From assembly GCA_024663395.1 (NCBI GenBank), contig JANFAH010000048.1, positions 434,001-498,000 on the forward strand: a DNA stretch of 64,000 bases. The letters run 5' to 3'. Under the pieces are notes generated by a model that was given only the letters and a program-made list of their open reading frames with translations, was not told the origin of the DNA and made no database searches. A program made the position numbers and the translations under genes. The DNA is from Pisolithus tinctorius. Lineage: Eukaryota > Basidiomycota > Agaricomycetes > Boletales > Pisolithaceae. Within the stretch, counting starts at the first letter, position 1. Each line of letters starts with the position of its first letter. Below are positions 21,261-34,188 of this stretch, in pieces.

Positions 21261-24200
21261 CTATGAGAAGAAATACAATGACTTCTTGATCGTCTCCACC
21301 TGGAAATCGCCTTTCTTAGGAAGTGGGGGTATAAGATCAGGCAGACTAATAAATTTGTCTGCCAAGGAGCTGTCCGCATCGATACCTTCTTCGTCTTCGT
21401 CTGCCTCTGCTTCGGCAGTTTCTTCGTCCTCCGTAACGGCGGATGCCTTTGAAGACGCACGTTTCCTCGTTCGCCGTTTTTTAGGCGTGTCAACGACCCC
21501 CGAATCCGGCAAAGGTGTAGGTTTGGAGGTGGAGTTGGAGGCAGATGGAAATGGAGATGGGGAGGCGGACGTGATGGAGCTTGCCTCCGCCTCAGAAACG
21601 TCTATCAACGGATCAAACGTCGACGTATGAACGCTCTTAATAACAGTAGCCTCTTCTGGCGAAGCCACGATCCGAACACCAGCCGTCTTTAATTTCTTGA
21701 GGAAACTTCCAACGCGCAGCGATGCAAGAGGGACTTTGTAGTCCGCATAGCGAGCCTTGAATTCAGATTCGAGTTTACCCAAGATATCCGAAGAGTGCAG
21801 AGCGATGAATGTATCCCGAATGATCGTCGACATCTGATCGATGCTGCAGGCGTGCGTCCAGTAGGAGTCGTGGACCGAAGCAAAAACGATTCCCCGCGTC
21901 TAAGAAAGCGAAACGTGATTAGCCCGAGTTGTACAAAAAAAAGGGTCGATGTATCCTTACCCTACATTCCAGCGCCGTCAGCATCATGTGGGTGGCATCG
22001 AGGGAATGAATGAAATTAGGAGGGAAAGCAGATGCTTGCTTGACGCCATTAACTTCAGCAGGTGAATTGGGATCCGAGATGTAAACGGTCTGCAAAGCAG
22101 TCATGATTTGTTTGCGCTTCGTCTTGCGGTACGGCTGGACGATCGGCAGCCCAAGTGGCGTGGTCCACACCACAGCTGCCATCTGTTCCTTGCGAATGCG
22201 GCTCAGAGCGTTCAAGGATGACCCATCCTTGTGCTGTTGGGGCTGGAATGCCTCGGCCAACCGATCCCCAGGAATAGATTTCGAGATCAACCTGGCACAA
22301 AGATTGAGCCAGGTTTGGATAGCTTTTGCTCCAGCAAAGAGATCCCCGATGCAGTAGAGTACCTATCACAGGAACGGGTTAGTTGTGTTGGCGACAAACC
22401 CTGGTAGATGCAACTATACCTTCCTAGCAAGATACGACGAAGTCGCCCAACATTCTTCCTCGGGTATATCTCCTCTATCCTTGAGCTGCCTCTCGATTTG
22501 GTCACGAGCTCCGATATAGGTCACACCGTAAACCGTAGTCATAACCTAGGACTTCATGTGAGCAGAGGTCGTAGGGGTCGAAGTCATTCATAAAGACTAA
22601 CCGTCTGCTTAACAACCTTCCTCGATATCTTCCCAACAAGCATCTGCGCCACTCTATCGCCTTTGGCTGCATCTTGCTCGACGACTTGGTTCACCATGTT
22701 CGCAACATAGGTGTACACGTCCGAGGGACGGTCTGTCGCAGCCAAATTGACTTGTGCTGCGCCTTCGCGATCTCCTCCCAAGGCAGCATAATGTTGCAAA
22801 CCGTTGCACGTCCCATCCTGATGGATGGGAAGGGTAGACATATAGCCCTCCGGATCTCCAGATTCCAGAGCGGCGCGGAGTTCCATACAGGTGGAGAGAC
22901 ATTGCCATGGATCACCAGCTGTCGCCCACCAACGACGACCCTGCAGTCGAACAAGTGAGCACACACGAGTTCTACGGACGACTATGGACCAACCTCCAGA
23001 GGTCTCTCGGCGCTGTCATAAATGTCGTCCAGATGGTTCATAACAAACTCCACACGCTCGTCAAAACTACCCTTGTCAAATCCGTACAAGTTTGCGAGAT
23101 GAATCTTGAGCCAACGCAGACCACGCTCTCCGAGAGGTTTGGCTTCGGCAAATATGAGAAGTCCACGACTGAGATCATCACCGATGTGATTCAAATGAGG
23201 AGGAATAGGATAAGCACGCCCACGGAAATCGAGATTGTGCGGGAGGTAAAAAGCATCTCCCAGGAACTACAACGGATCAGCGCGCCGGTCTACGTGTATA
23301 AAAAATAAAGAACCTACTGCACGCGCGATCTCAATCTTGTAATTCACGCTACAACGATCGGAGTGGTTGTTCGCCTTATCCTGTTGATATGCCCTTAGCC
23401 TCTGGCTGTATACGCTTCTTGCCTTGATGTCTGTGTGGTAGTTTTCCGGTTTCTCGGGCTCGGGTTTGTCAAACACTGCTGGTGGTATTTTGGAAAGCCG
23501 TTCACCGGAATTCCAAACCTTGAGCACGACATCGAAAATCTGTTTGTTGATCTTCCACGGCGTGCTGCCGAGCACGTCCAGTCCCGCGTACACTAATTCG
23601 ACGTTGCCCAAAGCCGAGGCGTGCTCTAGGTATGCCTGCTGCTCAGCACAATCCTTAAATCGCATAACGGAAGCTACGTCCGTAGTCGCATGAGTTCGAA
23701 TACCCACGGTCTATGAATCATGGCAAACGCACATTTGTTGTAAAAGTAACCACCCTCGTCTGGGCCAAGCCACGGCTTAGGTTTCACAAGCATAGGCAGA
23801 TGACGTGGGTGTAGAGTTTCACGCAGATCATCCTTAGCAAGACGCTCCGCAACTACAGGGTTCAGCCGAATGATACCTAACTTCTGACCACGGACAAACT
23901 CATACGAGTGACAAAATGCGCCCTGTTCTTCCCTCCTGCATAACAAGTCAGCTTACGGTTATGGATTGTTATCAAAGCAATTGTGAATTCTCACACTTCT
24001 TGCCCAGTATTCTTGTCAACTGCGACACGCTCGACAGTGGCAACCTTCATCAAGGAATCAACCAAGATACTCCCCATCCGGACACGTAACACCTGCGTCC
24101 ACTCCGAAGTCCATTCTTCGCTATCCTCCATATACTTGGCAGCTGTCACACGCCGAGCATGTAGATCCCTGTATCCAAGGCCTGAGAAATAACCATGATC

Positions 24201-25857
24201 TCCGCCGGCACGCGCATGGGCAGGGATTGCGATGTTATTGCGCTTGCACATCTCAGCCTTGTATTCGTTCTCAACAGCACGCCCAACGGCAAGCAAGGCA
24301 CGAGCAGTTTTCATGCCATCGCTAACGCCGCCACTGCCATTTAAGCGCATGACCTCCAGAATAGTTATTAGCGACAGCTTCTCCGGCTTGACAAGCGAAA
24401 GGAAAGGGGCTAATTGCTTTTCTGGACCTACGTAGTCATTAATACCATAATCAACCATAGTGCAAACTAGCTTACATAGCCTATTCTGTTTTGATTCAGT
24501 GGCCACGATTCTCGCGATTTCGGTCTCCAAGTGGGCAGAAAGCTTTTGATACCAGTCCCACATCCACCTTTGTAGACCAGCACGTCGTAACGAAGGGTTA
24601 CTCAATCCTAGGTCGTCGAAGATTTCTGATTCATGTTTCAATCTCTCGACGGCGACGTCGTATGCAGACTCCTCGAGAAGCTTCTGACGGGCAGCGACAT
24701 CTTCTGGCAAAACGCGCCGAGCGAGAGAAACTTTCGCCAGATGTTTCCGCAGGTTATCCAGGTTGAAAGGAACTTCTTGCGCCAGTTCTTCGGGCACAGG
24801 GGTGCCATCCTCCGACACCACATCAATTTTCTACAAGAGTTATGAGAGTCGTCTTTACGAGAAACGTTGTAACATGCTTACTTTCAATTTTGTAACGGGA
24901 TTAACCTCTGGAACGTTTTCCAGAGGGTCGGGTAGTTGACAACCTAGGGCTTCGGCCTGTCCCAACTCTGTAACTATCCGAGACAAATTCATGTCCACTG
25001 CTGATTTAGAGAGAATCTGGATAATCTGGGATGCCTCGGAGGAGGAAGAAACTACGCGATCAGTGATGACGGTCGTAGGTGATATACCGCGTGCGACGAG
25101 ATTGCTCAGTAACCTGGATGGATTCAGAGCGGAAGCAAGATGTACCGGCTTTTCTGAAGCCGAATTAAATCTAAGGAAGAATGAGAAAGCTTGGATAAAA
25201 AGATGCCAGCGTTCAGACCTACCGCAGCCATGCGAGAAGCATTATTGCATATGTTTGGGACGTGGGCTGAACCTTTTCTTCTCCATTTTCCATGATATGA
25301 TACAATTGCCATGCATCCTCTATCCACAATTCCCTGTCATTAGGTTCCTTCGTAGTGGCCATTTCGACATACGCCTCCAGAAATGAGTTGTGTATCCGGG
25401 CGTCCAGTATATGTTCCGCGGAGGGAGACCTTCGTAACCGCTCAAAGACCTGTTTCGCGCGAGGGACATCGTACAGATTGTGCAAACACGCATGCATGAC
25501 GGCGAGTTGATCTTGAGTGGGTGAGTCAGTAAACAGGAAGTTGTTCAACGGCGATGCCCTGTCATCTGGAAGTGGTGATGGTAAAATGGTGTAACGTGTT
25601 CCGCGGTTCAAAAATCCCTGCATGTCATTGACTGCGCTGCTACCACTTCCACTTCCGCCAGTGTCCCCCACCATAGGGTCCCTGTACAAATAAGAGGGGA
25701 AGTTTGGACGGGGAACCTGCACCTGAGCGAACGCGGATGCGGGTGCGCTGGTTTTCTTTGATGGAGTGGAGTAGAGACGGTGGGGTCTTGGCAGACGCTG
25801 TCTCGAGTACGACAGCAAAGTCGTCTCTAGCCTGCGAGCAGATGTGCGAGGTATCAT
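21261..25857 (-). CDS. RPO41: Mitochondrial DNA-directed RNA polymerase
   Basis: Ten exons (25857-25223, 25170-24882, 24830-23995, 23935-23733, 23673-23318, 23266-22994, 22940-22602, 22545-22420, 22362-21961, 21899-21261) join in phase to about 1365 residues, the usual size for this single-subunit T7-like enzyme. The N-terminus ([11 protein letters not shown]..., Arg-rich, no acids) is a mitochondrial targeting presequence, followed by helical repeats of the PPR type. Catalytic landmarks: [15 protein letters not shown]; motif [13 protein letters not shown] with the metal-binding Asp; motif [15 protein letters not shown] with its Lys; [13 protein letters not shown]; and motif [11 protein letters not shown] with the second Asp. 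It transcribes the mitochondrial genome and primes its replication. A C-terminal insertion before the end ([13 protein letters not shown] and an acidic run) is unusual. No frame break was found. Confidence 0.96.
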
Positions 25858-26944
25858 TCTGTGTCGTCGTCGTCACCGTGTCGCGCGAGCAATTAGCAGA
25901 AAAAAAATGGCAATAGGGCCCAAAAAGCGTCTATTCCCACGCGACACAGGGGTCGTCAACCACGACCTTCACTTAGTTCCCGACTCTCACTCCTATAAGT
26001 TGCAGCCGCTCCCTATTCGGTGGGTTCACAATCGGTAGGAACACACTTGGACGCTTGGCTATAGCGAAACAACGGCGTCTACAGCATGGCAGGTTTGTCG
26101 GCGCGATACCGACCCGAGAGAGAGAGTGGCATGGCACAGGCTGAACAACTCCATTTGCGGGCACCTCAGCGAATGGCATCTTGTCGTTTTTATCCGTTGA
26201 TAGTTATTGAATTTGGTTTAGCTCACTCGGACCAAGGCTTCTGCAGGCAATACACGTGTCTTGTTAAGCTCGATGGTCAAGGTGAGCGTTGCACGGTATT
26301 CGATGCCTGTTGAATCCCATGGTCGCCCAGCACATATTCAAACCACTGTTTCCGGGCCTTGCCGAAATTGAATGTGCACGTTTTTGACAGTGTTCTGTGA
26401 TGTGATGCTATTAAACTGCCTCAAATACCACTTCCTCGACGCTGGAGACTTCTCCGTGGTCTCTCCCCTTCGCGAGCTTCCTCCCCACATCTCTAGGCCT
26501 TCAGATATTATTTGGTCTCCCAGGAAATCCGTTCCTAGCGCTGTCGTTCTGCCAGATGCTGCGCGTCTTGAGCATTTATCGCACGGTTTGCGTGCGCACC
26601 TCCTCTGAATGCTGCTTTGACCCGGACCAAATGGTGTTTCCCTGGCGCGAATCCTGTCTTCGGCTTGGCCCACAGTCAAATAAATGTGACAGTGAGCAAA
26701 AGGTGCGCGCGTTTTGTGCCTAAAGAAACTATCTCTGACTCTTGAGGCGGGCACACAACTCGGCTTTCAGAACCTTATCCCGCCGAAAGGTTTCATACTT
26801 GTCTTACTTTCGTGTATCACCGTAAGTCAATGAGAAGGTAAGGTAGCAAACAGCGCCACGAAACGACGTGGACCGACAAACTAGATAGTACCCCATTACT
26901 CCCCTCAGACGGTCTATGTCTCCTCAACGTTCGGCGCGAAGATA
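25858..26944. other. Promoter side of RPO41 and intergenic DNA
   Basis: No gene recognised. Short open frames on both strands lack family features. Confidence 0.4.
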
Positions 26945-27240
26945 TCACCAAGCGGCGTATCCGGAAACTAAGTAGAGATTCAAGTCTCGAGCGACGATGT
27001 GTTCTGAGATTTCACATACCCGTGTTAACGTATCCACTATAGCCGCCTGGGTTCACATTAGCAGAGCCACTGTTGCCACTGGCTGGGGTACAAAGTCAAG
27101 TGAGCTTTCCCTCGTCATGTAAGCAAAAGCAGCATCTTACGGGTGCTCCCTGTACTTGTTGCAGACGTGTTGGGACAGCTCGTAGTATAAGATTGATTGC
27201 CAGCGGTATAGGTCTGGGCTTGGTTCGACTGTTGAGGCAT
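26945..27240 (-). CDS. Candidate small low-complexity protein
   Basis: Three exons (27240-27141, 27082-27020, 26967-26945) keep phase and give about 61 residues rich in Gln, Asn, Ser, Thr, Gly and Tyr: MPQQSNQAQTYTAGNQ, then GNSGSANVNPGGYSGY, ending GYAAW. Introns have GTAAGA/CAG and GTATGT/TAG ends. The composition runs smoothly across both junctions, which is the main support. No homolog is recognised and an upstream exon is possible. Confidence 0.35.
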
Positions 27241-30200
27241 ACTGGACACGGAGAAATCGATAAAGCTAATAGCTGCTCAAGAGGTGGGTTGGAACTTGGG
27301 ACTAGCAGAAAGCGAAACTGCGACGCTTTAAACTCCTTATCGTGTCTGTATTGGTGCACAGCTTGGCAGGCGGCGATCAGCGCATGATATTTCTGAGAGG
27401 GAAGTGAACGCCAACTTGACCCCATGACCCTACAGCATGGAATCCTTCAAACACCAAAATAGCAAATCTGCCTGTTCTCGAACAATCTTTGCACTGGTAC
27501 TTGGTAATGCTGTGGATAAAGTTCGGCGCGGTGGCAAGGTGGCACACTAATAGCCTCCAATGGTACCTTGCCAAGGTACAGCAGTCCAGTCTATTCCAGT
27601 GGCTAGCGTTAAAACAAAAGGTGACTTCGCCATCTGAAAAAGCACAACATTGCGTTCAGAGAAACCTTCGACGGTATCATCCAGCGCGGGGAACAATGTT
27701 CCAAACGGAAGAAGCTTATCGATATTGTGTGCCAGCTGTGATGCATCAGTTATTGTAACCGACTTCTAATCGTATTCACAAACCTTGTTTGGAATATTCG
27801 ACAGCCGCCGAGCAGCTTGGGACCCTGGAAAGAGGAAGGGTATGGTGGGAACTCCGAGGGCCCTCGCAAAGACGTGTTACGCCGCATAGGTTTTTGAACT
27901 TGAAAACAGCGTTCTTCTTTCAGTTCCACGAGAAGATGCACTCAGGGCTTCATGGGTTTTTGTTACCCAACAAACCAGATGCTCATTAGTTAGATTGCCT
28001 CATTCTGGAAGCCTTTGACGCAGAGTTCCGATAGTGGGGAAACTTCCGCCACAACAAGCACTCGTTAGGCGGCGGAATCACCCGAATTGTATGTCCATTC
28101 ATGACCGTCCTTTCACAAAGGCACTTGCCTGCAGTAGCCCGATATGTTTGTTGACTCGTTAAAAGAAGTATTTCCACCATCTTACGGTGTCAGCCGCGTA
28201 TCGACATCAACAATCGCGAGACTCTACCAGGCTCTATTGCCATGTTCAAATCCTCAAATCTCCGCATATATTGGTCCCTAAAAAATCATATCGAATAAGT
28301 CAGTTAAGTCCCGCGCGATCCGCCGGGACTTGGTTCGGACGGTGATCATTGATAGATGGTGACCTAGGAGAAATTGTAGTGAGTTTTCAAATTAGGGTCA
28401 GGCGATTATCAGCCCCCCTGTCAGATTGGCAGCGGCTATCAAGTGCGTCACTTGTGGCAGTGGAGGGTGGAGTGTAAGCGTGCTCAGGGAGGGTATGGTA
28501 TGATATGATAGAATGATTGAGCCTGCACGCGCACGAACGTAGAACTCGCACGGAGAATTCGCCAGAACGAAGAGCAGAGGGGATCGCCTTCCGCTGGAAT
28601 TCCTGGATTCCCAAACGTCTGGTTCCGAGACTAAGCGTAGAAAGGAGTACTCCGATGTTCTATTTTCATCGTCCACTACCCAAAATTACCAGCTGCTGGA
28701 ACGTACGTCAACGAGCTCCTTGACATGATAGACAATCATCTTACTGATATTCCCTGTGATGATGCTACATAGTGGTCTCAGGATGCCGCTCTTAGTGTTA
28801 TACTGATTGCCATCAATGTCATCGTATGTCGCGAAGTTAGTGAGCGTTCCCACAGCTCTGGTGAAATGACACGACGAACACACAGTAATTGATCTGGAAG
28901 ACATATGGTGATATCTGTTACTTCATCCCAGGAAAACAAGGGAAAGAATGTGTCTGTGATCCCTGAACTTCAAACTCGATTCTGGGCTTAGAACAGCCAT
29001 CCCGCAAAATCGTTGGAATACGAGCTGTACCTGTGGTGAGAGTTTAGCCCGTTCGCGTGTAGTGTGTAACTCGTGTTCTCATGTCGTGGATTGCATCCTG
29101 TCGCTTCGGAGAAACGTGTATGCACACGAGGAGATTTGGTAGGGCCTTCCGTAAGGCAATTAATGATGAGTAGCTTGTCCAAGCAGCGCCTAGATAAACC
29201 ACTGACCGAAAACTTTACTCCGATGCCACCGCAAAAATCTCTCTTCCCAGAATCATTAGGGCGTAAGTCCGCTGGAAGCACAACAGCTCTGTCCGTACCT
29301 TCGCGCGTCATACTTAGCCTTAGATCAAAAAAAACAATCTGGCTGATCGTGTGAAATATAGCGTGAGTTTTCCTGAGTCTGATACGTCATCATGGGGTAT
29401 GTACATACTTCGATACGCGAACCGGGGGTCACGCGTGGGGAGCAAGTAAGGACAAGAGGACTTAAAACACACATGCCAAGCTCCGCAGGCAAGGCTGTTG
29501 GGTACCCGAGGGTACCGGGACTACTGCATAAGAATGATTGAAGCTGAAGGGGACGGAAGCAAAGTCGTACTAATCGTCGGACGAAAGATCATTAGAGTAC
29601 GACAATTACTTCCGAACCCGACGCGATTTGGAATATGCAGCGGAGAACTTTCGAGGCGGCCACCTCGAGCACCGCCGATAAACCAGACAAAGGCAAGTCA
29701 ACGTTTGGCAAAAAAGTGGGAATCGTAGGGCGCCGGACGCACATCATCTGGGTATTAACTAGGGACCTTGTGCTGGCACCAGCGTAAATCGGAAAGCCCT
29801 TGGGCCTTTGCGCCGAGCTCATTTGGCAACGAATGCAGGAGATTCGATTAGGCACGAGGTAGCACGACCCCCGCACGATACGGTCGATAGCATACAGATA
29901 GAAGCCCGGTCCCCCGCTCGACACTGCCGACAGTCAGAAAACGACAAGGAAGTTCAGTAGTATTAGTCTCTGCCACCACGGGTTGCTCGACTTTGGCGTT
30001 GTGGTCAACTTGGCGAATGTCACCATTAGTGATGCCGGTTAAATAGGAGGTCTTGAACGACTTAGGCATTACATTTGTGTAAATCGTCTGGTAAAAACGG
30101 CTGACCGGGTCGTCGTAAATCCGAGGGTTGGAAAAGGCAAACTCAGAAAACGAGGCAGACCACACAAACTAAGCTCTAGCGAAGCTAGCGGTAAATTACG

Positions 30201-31716
30201 GACTCCTGACAGCGTCGTGAAGCATAATATTGGGCCCCAAGCGCAAACCTGGAATACTTGCTCCAGAAGATGGGTTCTGAACGTACCCGAACACTACCGT
30301 CTTTCCTATCTTCGCACACACCAGCAGAAAAAGGCGATCGATCGATTTCAAGGGTTGCGTAAACGGATCTAAACATCCACATATGTATGGACCTCGTTTT
30401 ATGCGCGTCGATCTTGGGGTCCATACAGCCCGCCACACCCCCGGCCGCATCATATCATCGCTCTTTGGCAATCCACCCGGTGAACTGGACGCTGAAGGCA
30501 CCAGAGCGCGATTGTATGACGTGTCACTTCGAGATGAGTGTTGAAGCTTGACGGCCGACGGAACACGTCAAGCGCCAAAATGAAAGGTGGCAGGTAAATT
30601 TTCTGAGACATGTTGACCTATTTGCTTCGTATTGGTGCAGGAGAGTCCAGGTACATTTCTACTCAGGACGATATCACCGAAGCTTTGTGGCTGTTGCGGT
30701 GGGTGATACGGTCGTTAGCGTTCAGAAGTGTCCAGGCAGGGATGGCGGACGCGGACACCGGGAGACAAGTACGGGATGTACTTATACGGACGCCTCGACG
30801 CCCCATCAGAGCCCATCAGTTCCACCTACCCCCTGTGCCACCGAAGCTTGCGCCTACCGAGTCATCTAGGCGGAACAACGATCTTGCGGTGGCCTTCAGA
30901 TGTGTAAATGCTGCGGATGGAACTTTACCCTACTTTACCATGCCCTCAATAACCTGGTGGGCTTAAGATGGCATGCAGAGCGTCACGCGGAGTTTTTACC
31001 GACCTACCATCTCCTGCCATCTGTTGAAAATTGTGAGTTGTCATTATGGACTTAATACTACCGAAAACGATTCCGACCATGTGCGCGGGGAAGGAGCCTC
31101 CAGGGCTCGATCAGGAACGGCAAGCGCAAAAATGTGAGAAGTAGTATGTAGGGAGGAAATGAGGAGATTCGGGCGCCCGACAGATCAGGTCGCTGAATGG
31201 TAACATATCACACCTCATGTACTAACTTGGGACTTGTCAGGGCTGGTCACAGGAACATCAGGCGACCCAATAATATCATTACGCGTCGGGGGAAATGTCA
31301 GCGTACACCAATCTATGTTATAAGAACATAGCCAGCGCCCCGCCTGCTTCCCCCGCTATCGTGGTATGGGACATTGAGGTTTGCCTTCTTTTTGCCTCCA
31401 AGACTTCGTCGCGTCCTCCCGTCCTCGCGCACTACCCGCCGTTCCTTAGCAGTTGCCGAGGACATTCACTCGTTCTAATTTGATAGGCCTACCTGAAACC
31501 GAAGAATTTCGTGGCTGCAAAGAAACTAGCACGCTCGCATTCCTAATTCCTCTTCGTACGTTCTTTCTACCTTCCTTTTACTCCGCCCAAAACCTTTCTA
31601 ATCTTTGATGCTGTTTGTCGATTAGTAGTACTGGCCATCATCATCACCGAGTGCTGTCCTGGCCATCACGATACCCAATTTCGTGTCCCTAATCCAAAAA
31701 CGGGAGATCGGTAGCT
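27241..31716. other. 4.5 kb without a recognisable gene
   Basis: Open frames are short and unrelated to known families. A minus-strand series near 29592-30501 might be exons of an unknown gene but could not be joined convincingly. No tRNA, rRNA or clear repeat was seen. Confidence 0.4.
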
Positions 31717-33894
31717 ATGGTCACGATAATCGATGCCGTGCTGGGCGACGATGCCTCCAGAGCGGAAGGATATATTCGCGTCGCATCTATGGCCTTTGCA
31801 TTTTATGAGTGAGTGTTAAATCATACCTTTTTACGTTATCATGGAGGTGACGCCCATCCTCGTGTGATTCGAATCACTTGCAGTTATATAATTACCCTAC
31901 CGATCGAATACCGTGTGTATCGCAGCCAGCGCAGTTTCTTTCGCATGAGGTATAGTAACGTCCCCGCCGGTTGTTAGCTCCCCATGAAAGTTGATCCTGC
32001 GCAGTCTTGCGTGTATTCTATTCATCCTGATTCGGTAGGTAATAAGTGAGCTGTCACTCAACCGGGTTTTGACGGAGATTATGACGGGACGCTCTTCTGC
32101 TCCAGATATACCAGTATTTTGGTCATGGTCACGAGCAACTATGGATTCTTTGCGACCTCCTTCACAGAGGAGTCTTGTCGGCGGTTTTACTTCGTACCTC
32201 CCATTTTCAAAGGTTTGCTGGCGTCACGCTTAACTGACCGGCTCTGGTCCTGATATTTTTTTCCAGATTTGCAGGCTTCTGTTTCACAGGCAATCCTGGG
32301 AGTCAGGTGAACTTATCTCTCATAATTGCGTTGTTATGGCTGTACTCAAGACGTCTACCTCACAGGACATTTAACATCGCTGGGAGGAACAAACAGTTGG
32401 GCTTGTTCCTCCTTGTATACTTCTGTATCACAGTGGCGGTAATATCTGTGGCTCTAACTGTCCTTCGAGTCCAGGTGACTAATTAGTTATGGTAGCTCGA
32501 ATGGTTCTTTGATTTATACCGTCGAACTTGTAAGACCCAACGCTCGAGACTGATACTCTATCATTAACTCATCTAAGCTACATCCTTCTCAGCCCAGGTA
32601 GTCGGCGTAGGTCTTCTCGTTACACCACATTCAAATCTGATTTACGAACCTTACGGTTGGCATACAGGGAAAGTGGGTAGATCTCATTTATTTTCTGCTA
32701 ACAAACTCAATGTGCTCTAATCCTCTCTCACCTGGTAGTTGCGTCTCGGGGGTCTCCGGTGCACATCCCCTGACGTGGGTGTTCTACCTTGTCGCGATGA
32801 TTTACGACCTCATGGCACTCGTGCTCTCGACCATCCACCTAGTTCGGTATAAGACGTATAGTGGAAAGTGAGTTTATTTTATTTTCTATTGTTACCTCTT
32901 TGATGAAATGATGCTGAATTCTGTTACATAGATTTTCGTTTTTGGTCCGTGTGTAAGTGCTGTTTGCGCCGTTCCTTGGGACAAGTTCAATTTTCTGCGG
33001 TGCATAGTATGATGTACGACGGACTGATCTTCTTTGTTGTGCTTACGGGTAAGTTACCAGCTGGCTACGAGAATGGCCGTGCGCGGCATTAACTGCTCCA
33101 CCACAGCCGTCAATATATTAAACTTGATCCTTTACCGGCAACTGGACCTCACCACTCAGGTGAGCATTTCTTTCTAGGTTCTTAATGCGGAATTCGTAAC
33201 TCCCACGATTTGGCAGTCTACGGGGTGAGTAGAGTGTTGTGTTACCACATAGAGATCGGTCGCTGACTTGTATGGACTTTATCAGAGTTTCGCTCGGATA
33301 TGCCGTCGTTTGGATAATGAGTCAACGAATTCTCATTCATCTCCGGGGTGAGTATATACCAACTAAGGCTCCACCAAGTTAGGTATTAAATCGACAAAAC
33401 TACTCGTAGAACTTGTAGGGGAGCGCTCGACATCCGGGGTCTCGCGAATCTCCAACGTTGTTGTGCACCCAGGCCGCAGTTTTGTGGTCGGTAGCCAGCA
33501 CCACCAGCGCACGCCACCAACTCCGCTCCGTGCTACACACTCCTCCGGGCTGTCTCCTCTGGACCAAAAGGGCGTCACGTTGCACGACATTTCAAACATC
33601 GATGATGTTGATTATAGCCGTCCACTCTCGTCGCCTGCTCATTTTCAGCATCATCACCCGTTTTCATCCTCCAATGACGTTGTAGCACCCGACGACCGGG
33701 ATTATTGTCATGTTACGGCTGGCAGGGACCAAACCAAGGCAGCTGTCCTCGACGTCCCAATTCGATTCCAACGAACGGTCATTGTTGATCCTCACTATTC
33801 CAGCAACGATGCCGAGGATACTGGGGGAGCGTCGGAGATGCACTTGCCTTCACACGCCATATCCAGGGATAATGCACTGCCGATGTGGAGTTAG
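31717..33894 (+). CDS. DUF6533 multi-pass membrane protein
   Basis: About a dozen short exons. The first two give AFAFYDYIITLPIEYRVY, the hallmark YD..LT.P.E start of the DUF6533 domain. Then come IRYTSILVMVTSNYGFF, a Cys (EESCRR), LRVQ, and further membrane segments including WVFYLVAMIYDLMALVL and VMMYDGLIFFVVLT. The typical end LGYAVVWIMSQRILIHLR is followed by a long polar cytosolic tail (His/Ser-rich) to the stop at 33894. Such proteins are very common in Agaricomycetes and have no assigned function. One junction (exon ending GKVG near 32677 to the exon starting CVSGVS near 32741) is off by one base with the obvious GT and AG sites. This may be a sequence error, an odd acceptor or a real lesion. 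The neighbour PalI gene is convergent. Confidence 0.8.
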
Positions 33895-34188
33895 GAATTA
33901 GTCTAATACACTTCGGAAGGTGTATGAAAATACTACATATATCTGTTCCAGATTATGCCGCACTCAATACTCTTAGTGAGGGTTGTGAATTCCGTGGATA
34001 TTGTATCATTATTGTACAGGGTGTATCTGTAGCCGTCGTCCGAGGTAGCCAGCGTGGATTCCGCTTCAATCCGAGATAGTTCATACCCGCGGAATCCCAA
34101 GAAGGAAATGAAAGTGTCACACATAAAACTCTTGCCGTGCCATTCGTTTAAGACGATGAGCATACACATAAAAATGAATGAACAATTC

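Noticed and set aside
29592..30501. Series of minus-strand open frames that might be one gene
   Set aside because: I could not join them with plausible splice sites in phase and recognise no family.
31866..31880. GATTCGAATC palindrome resembling a tRNA B box
   Set aside because: It lies inside an intron of the DUF6533 gene and has no matching A box or acceptor stem. I found no tRNA in the window.
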